Below are positions 59,316-64,000 of a DNA stretch of 64,000 nt, in pieces. A program made the position numbers and the translations under genes. A model generated the notes under the pieces. It searched no databases. It worked only from the letters and a program-made list of their open reading frames with translations, and was not told the DNA's origin. Position 1 is the first letter of the stretch. Every line of letters starts with the position of its first letter. Source of the DNA: Gemmatimonadaceae bacterium. Lineage in GTDB: Bacteria > Gemmatimonadota > Gemmatimonadetes > Gemmatimonadales > Gemmatimonadaceae. The stretch covers positions 158,804-222,803 of the forward strand of contig JAICWO010000009.1 of assembly GCA_025934775.1 (NCBI GenBank), in the 5' to 3' direction.

Positions 59316-60753
59316 CGTTCGCCGGCCCGCTCGCGAATGGGCCGTGGTGTGCGCGCTCGCCGTCGTCGCGGCCGCCGCGACGTTCGCCGGCTCGGAGCTC
59401 TGGAACGCGCTCTCGGTCGACGACGTTGGAATGTGGCCGTGGGTCGCGATGTGCGCGGTGACGCTCAGTTGCATCGCTCCCGTAGTCATCCTCAAGCGTC
59501 GTGGGCGTCGGCTCGATCTGTTCCATCCACTGGTCGTGTTCGCGGCGATGTGGTTCTTCGCGTACGTGGTGCCAGGTTTCAGCCTGCTCTCGGGCCACGA
59601 CACCGTGTGGGGCGTGTTCCAGGATGCCGCATATGGGCATCGCGAGAGTCTCGTTGCCCGATCGCTGTTCCTGAGCGCGCTCGCCGCCATCTTCGTCCAG
59701 CTCGGGTTTTTCGCGCCGCGGCCGCGCATTCGAGATTCAGTCGCGGCGCCTCCGCTGCTCGACGAGGAGCGGTTTCGAGTGGCGCGGCGGTTTCTCACCG
59801 TACTGGCGATCGCGGGAGCGATGGCCCTCATGCTCAAGATCGGCGGCTTTCGCGCGCTGATCTCCGGCCTCAACGATCGGGTGCGGTTGTTCGCTGGGCT
59901 CAACTACCTGGGGATGCCCGCGCTCAGTTTGTTGGGCGTCAGCTTGCTCTGGTACGAGCAGCAACTGCGCTCCGGGAAGAAAACGACGCCCAGCTTCTGG
60001 GTTTTCGTCGCCTTCGCGTCTGGGCTGAACGTGATCGGCGGAAGCCGCACGAACCTGCTCGGGTTCATCGTGGCGATGCTGGTGCTCCGTCATTATCTGC
60101 GCAAGAACGTGTCGGTCGCCGGCGCGGTGATCGCGGCGGTGCTTCTCGTATCCACCGGGCTCTTTTACGAGCTGTACTTTCGCGAATACCTGGTCGCGAA
60201 AGCGATCACGTCGATCGATCTCTCGCAGAATTTCAGCGTGCTGGCGCCGATCCTCTGGGATCGATTCAGCTCGGGGGCATTCCTGCAGCTTCAGACGATG
60301 ATGTTGATCGTCGGCGGAATTCCGAGCCGCATGCCCTGGCTGAACGGCCGTCACTATTTGGCGTTGGCGCTGATGCCGATTCCGCGCGCGCTCTTTCCGG
60401 GCAAGCCGCCGGTCGGGACGCAGATCTTCAGTCAGTACTTCTTTCCCGATCAGTTGGCCGCAGGCACCAGTTTTCCGACGTCGATGCTGGGCGAGTTCTA
60501 CATGAACTTCGGGATTCTCGGCGTGTGCATCGGGGCGTTGCTGGCCGGCTGGCTCCTGCGGAAGTCCTATGCCCGGGCCGTGGAGCAAGATACGGCCGTG
60601 GGACGCCTCTCGCTTCACGCGCTCGTGATCGGAACGCTCTTTCCGTGGATCCGCGGCGACTCGTTCGGGCCCACGGTGTTCTTCGCGGGCGTCGCCGTTC
60701 CGCTGCTGCTCACCATGTACTACGCCGGGCGGGCGGTTCGTAAACCCCAATAA
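59302..60753 (+). CDS. Oligosaccharide repeat-unit polymerase (Wzy-like)
   Basis: 483 aa from ATG 59302. About twelve membrane segments. GGFRALISGLNDRVRLFAGL and NVIGGSRTNLLGFIVAMLVL match the O-antigen polysaccharide polymerase family (oligosaccharide repeat unit polymerase). PRALFPGKPPVGTQIFSQYF and TSMLGEFYMNFGILGVCIGA form the conserved late periplasmic loop and helix with the G-E-x-Y-x-N-F-G pattern. It acts with the flippase immediately upstream and probably with the Wzz at 60720, whose end it overlaps by 34 bases. Confidence 0.87.
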   Translation: MSRADVRRPAREWAVVCALAVVAAAATFAGSELWNALSVDDVGMWPWVAMCAVTLSCIAPVVILKRRGRRLDLFHPLVVFAAMWFFAYVVPGFSLLSGHDTVWGVFQDAAYGHRESLVARSLFLSALAAIFVQLGFFAPRPRIRDSVAAPPLLDEERFRVARRFLTVLAIAGAMALMLKIGGFRALISGLNDRVRLFAGLNYLGMPALSLLGVSLLWYEQQLRSGKKTTPSFWVFVAFASGLNVIGGSRTNLLGFIVAMLVLRHYLRKNVSVAGAVIAAVLLVSTGLFYELYFREYLVAKAITSIDLSQNFSVLAPILWDRFSSGAFLQLQTMMLIVGGIPSRMPWLNGRHYLALALMPIPRALFPGKPPVGTQIFSQYFFPDQLAAGTSFPTSMLGEFYMNFGILGVCIGALLAGWLLRKSYARAVEQDTAVGRLSLHALVIGTLFPWIRGDSFGPTVFFAGVAVPLLLTMYYAGRAVRKPQ

Positions 60754-61658
60754 AAGAAGCCGAACGCCAGCAGCGCGCCGAGGAAGAGCCCGGCGAGCGC
60801 GAAGGAGCGCTTGGACGGAAAGCTTCGCGACACGGGCGCGCTGGCGGAATCGATGACCGTGATCACCGGCGTGTCGTTGACCTCGTCGATTCGCGCCTGA
60901 TCGAGATCCCGCCGCAAGCCGGTCGCGAGCTCCTGGAACATCGACACCTGCCGCTGCAGGCGTGCGTACGCGAACGTCAACTCGGGCGAGCTCTGGTACG
61001 ATCGGTTCGCCTGCAAGAAACTCTCGGCCGCGTGCTCGGCGGCATCGAGCGAATCCTGCGAGTCGCGCCACTGCACCTCCACGAAACGCCGGCGCGCGCT
61101 CGCCTGGCTCTTTCGGCGCTCGACGTTGAATCGCTGCAGCTCCGCCACCAGAGCGTTCGCGATGTCCGCGGCAACGCGCGGGTCCTTCGCGGTCGCGCTG
61201 AGCGACACGATTCCAGTTTTCGGATCCGCGCCGACGGAAATGGCGGCTCGGAGCTGTTGCACCGCATGCTCGAGCTGGAGCGGTGTGGGATGGCTCGTGT
61301 GCACGAAATAGTCGACGAGCGGGGCGTGCGTCGAGCTGTTCTGCTGTCCGAGCAAGCTCTCCATCATCGAGCGGCTCGTGCTGAGGTTCACGTAAAACTG
61401 CGGCGTGGGCCCCGACGACGTGACGACGCCGAGCTGCATCGCCAGCGATCCCAGGTCCCCCGACCGGCTCGCGTCCCTCATGTCCGGGACGAAGGTCGCG
61501 TTCGCCGTGTAGCGGCTTGGCACCAGGAACGCCGCGAGGACGGCGATGACGGCGCCGCCGACAGCGCACATCGCGATTGCGCGCCACTTCCGCGACAAGA
61601 GCACGAGCACAGCCGGCGGAGGCGCGGCCTCATAGTCCGGAACGAGCAGAGAATTCAT
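60720..61658 (-). CDS. Chain-length determinant protein (Wzz family)
   Basis: 312 aa. Membrane segments at about 27-46 (AIAMCAVGGAVIAVLAAFLV) and 286-305 (SFALAGLFLGALLAFGFFYW) flank a periplasmic domain with helix-rich coiled coil (about 150-260). The conserved PxxPxxPxx motif before the second segment is reduced to VIDSASAPVSRSFPSKR. No kinase domain. It controls the length of the polymer made by the neighbouring Wzy. The upstream gene on the same strand is the second wecB, 111 bases away. Confidence 0.88.
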   Translation of the reverse strand: MNSLLVPDYEAAPPPAVLVLLSRKWRAIAMCAVGGAVIAVLAAFLVPSRYTANATFVPDMRDASRSGDLGSLAMQLGVVTSSGPTPQFYVNLSTSRSMMESLLGQQNSSTHAPLVDYFVHTSHPTPLQLEHAVQQLRAAISVGADPKTGIVSLSATAKDPRVAADIANALVAELQRFNVERRKSQASARRRFVEVQWRDSQDSLDAAEHAAESFLQANRSYQSSPELTFAYARLQRQVSMFQELATGLRRDLDQARIDEVNDTPVITVIDSASAPVSRSFPSKRSFALAGLFLGALLAFGFFYWGLRTARPA

Positions 61659-61705
61659 CGGTTTCAGTGAGTCCGAGCTTTGAATCGACTACTCCCCAAG
61701 ATGCA

Positions 61706-61720
61706 ACGCTCATTGAGCGT
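61706..61720. promoter_or_regulatory. Interrupted palindrome upstream of the Wzz gene
   Basis: Seven bases ACGCTCA (61706-61712) and their reverse complement TGAGCGT (61714-61720) flank one T. The dyad sits 48 bases before the Wzz start, in the gap after wecB on the minus strand. It is a candidate operator; too short and without a T-run for a terminator. Function not established. Confidence 0.3.
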
Positions 61721-61769
61721 CGCGACAGGCTGGTATGACGCGTGACCGCGACCGGCCGAGTAAAGACGA

Positions 61770-62827
61770 TCAATCATGGGCCGACAATGCTTCGAGAATG
61801 CGGACCCCCGCGTGTCCGTCCCAGCCCTCGGGGCGCCGATCCGTCCGAGACCCGCGGAGCTCGGCGATGGCCTGTCGCAAGTCCTCCGGCTCCGGCACGA
61901 GGCGGTTCGTGCCTTCGGTCACGGTGATCGGCCGCTCGGTGCTGGTGCGCACCGTAAAGCAGGGAATCCCCAGCGCGGTCGTTTCCTCCTGCACACCGCC
62001 GGAGTCGGTGATGACCGCCGCGGCACCGTCCATGAGATCCAGCATTTCCAGATAGCCCACTGGATCGAGCACACGGACAGGGTCGCAGGCCAGGCGCATC
62101 TCCGTGAGCTTTTGCTTCGTCCGAGGGTGGGCCGGAAACACTACCGGCCGGTCGCGGGCGATCTCTCGCAGCACGTCGACGATCCGACGCAGTCTTTCCG
62201 GATCGTCGACGTTCGACGGCCGATGCAACGTGACGGCGATCGGAGCGGCAGACAGTCCGAGTGAGCGGCGGAAGCCGCGCTGGCGGGCCAGCGCGATCGA
62301 GTGCAGGAGACTGTCGACCATGACGTTGCCGACGAAGACGATCTGACTCTGCGGCTCGCCTTCGGCGCGCAGACGCGCGTCCGCATCGCGCGACGGCGTG
62401 AGCAGGAGATTCGCCAGCCGGTCCGTGACGATCCGATTGATCTCCTCCGGCATGCTCAGATCGTCGCTGCGGAGTCCGGCCTCGACGTGCGCCGTCCGAA
62501 TGCCGAGCTTCGAAGAGACCAGCGCCGCCGCCACAGTCGAATTCACATCGCCATACACCACGACCCAATCGGGTCGCTCGTGCAAGAAGACCGGCTCGAT
62601 CGCCTCCATGATGCGGGCCGTCTGGATCGCGTGCGACGCCGATCCGACTCCGAGATCGACGTCTGGAGTCGGCACATCGAGGTCGCGAAAAAAGCTGCCC
62701 GACAGCGCGTCGTCGTAGTGCTGCCCGGTGTGGACGATGACTTGCTGCGCTCCCGCCGCTACGCCGGCACGATGCACCGGTGCCAGCTTGGGAAAATTCG
62801 GACGCGCTCCGACCACGTGGAGGAGCT

Positions 62828-62831
<4 letters not shown>
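61770..62831 (-). CDS. wecB: UDP-N-acetylglucosamine 2-epimerase-like enzyme, second subfamily
   Basis: 353 aa. MKLLHVVGARPNFPKLAPVH, VEAGLRSDDLSMPEEINRIV and TDSGGVQEETTALGIPCFTV then RTSTERPITVTEGTNRLV match the non-hydrolysing 2-epimerase family. The catalytic segment reads VTLHRPSNVDD rather than the TAHRRENH of the copy at 7625, so it belongs to another subfamily and may act on a modified UDP-sugar (for example a diacetamido or 6-deoxy form). Its start overlaps the stop of a doubtful upstream ORF. Confidence 0.88.

Positions 62832-64000
<1,169 letters not shown>

Noticed and set aside
59737..61587. 616-codon open frame on the minus strand
   Set aside because: Covers the polymerase and the real Wzz gene in another frame; no motif.

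Overview
The window is a single, almost gap-free exopolysaccharide / O-antigen / capsule biosynthesis region. I read 53 well-supported genes plus one doubtful small ORF; the first and last genes run off the edges. The DNA is GC-rich, genes are packed with ATGA or GTGA start/stop overlaps, and GTG starts are common. Outer-membrane export proteins, Wzi-like beta-barrels, an LpxD-like acyltransferase and a lipoprotein indicate a diderm bacterium. The style (mini-OPX proteins, a long multi-SLBB export protein, Wzi-like barrels) would fit Gemmatimonadota or a myxobacterium-like lineage. No rRNA, tRNA or housekeeping marker is present, so the phylum is a guess.

Layout. 1-24343 (+): one long operon of sugar tailoring (two WbpG-type N-acetyl sugar amidotransferases, a NodB-like deacetylase, an LpxD-like acyltransferase, a carbamoyltransferase, two methyltransferases), sugar-nucleotide genes (an RmlA-like nucleotidyltransferase, WecB), eleven glycosyltransferases, a Wzy-like polymerase and an unexpected membrane transglutaminase-like protein. 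24454-29224 (+): export and initiation block (short OPX, tyrosine autokinase/co-polymerase, WecA/MraY-like initiating transferase), closed by a perfect 40-bp palindrome at 29251-29290. 29327-31264 (-): FlaA1/WbpM-type nucleotide-sugar dehydratase, divergent from 31480-34017 (+), an 845-aa OPX with six SLBB-type repeats. 34056-43151: mixed strands, with glycosyltransferases, methyltransferases, a Wzz, two divergent Wzi-like barrels and a third OPX. 43281-48915 (+): ligase/polymerase, methyltransferase, Wzx flippase and two glycosyltransferases. 48893-49840 (-): lipoprotein. 50000-56869 (+): rmlBACD dTDP-rhamnose operon, WbaP-like initiating transferase, AsnB. 56836-64000: a second flippase/polymerase/chain-length set, a second WecB and gmd.

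How they work together. dTDP-L-rhamnose (RmlABCD), ManNAc-type sugars (WecB) and a GDP-mannose-derived 6-deoxyhexose (Gmd) feed sixteen glycosyltransferases. These build on lipid carriers primed by two different initiating transferases. Two Wzx flippases, two or three Wzy/ligase proteins and three chain-length proteins imply at least two separate Wzx/Wzy polymers, exported through three OPX proteins. Two of the OPX proteins are short, and one of those lies beside Wzi-like barrels, as in the composite OPX/beta-barrel translocon described in Myxococcus.

No stretch over about 300 bases lacks a gene. The largest gaps are 53426-53677, 62832-63061 and 31265-31479. I saw no insertion sequences, CRISPR arrays or RNA genes.
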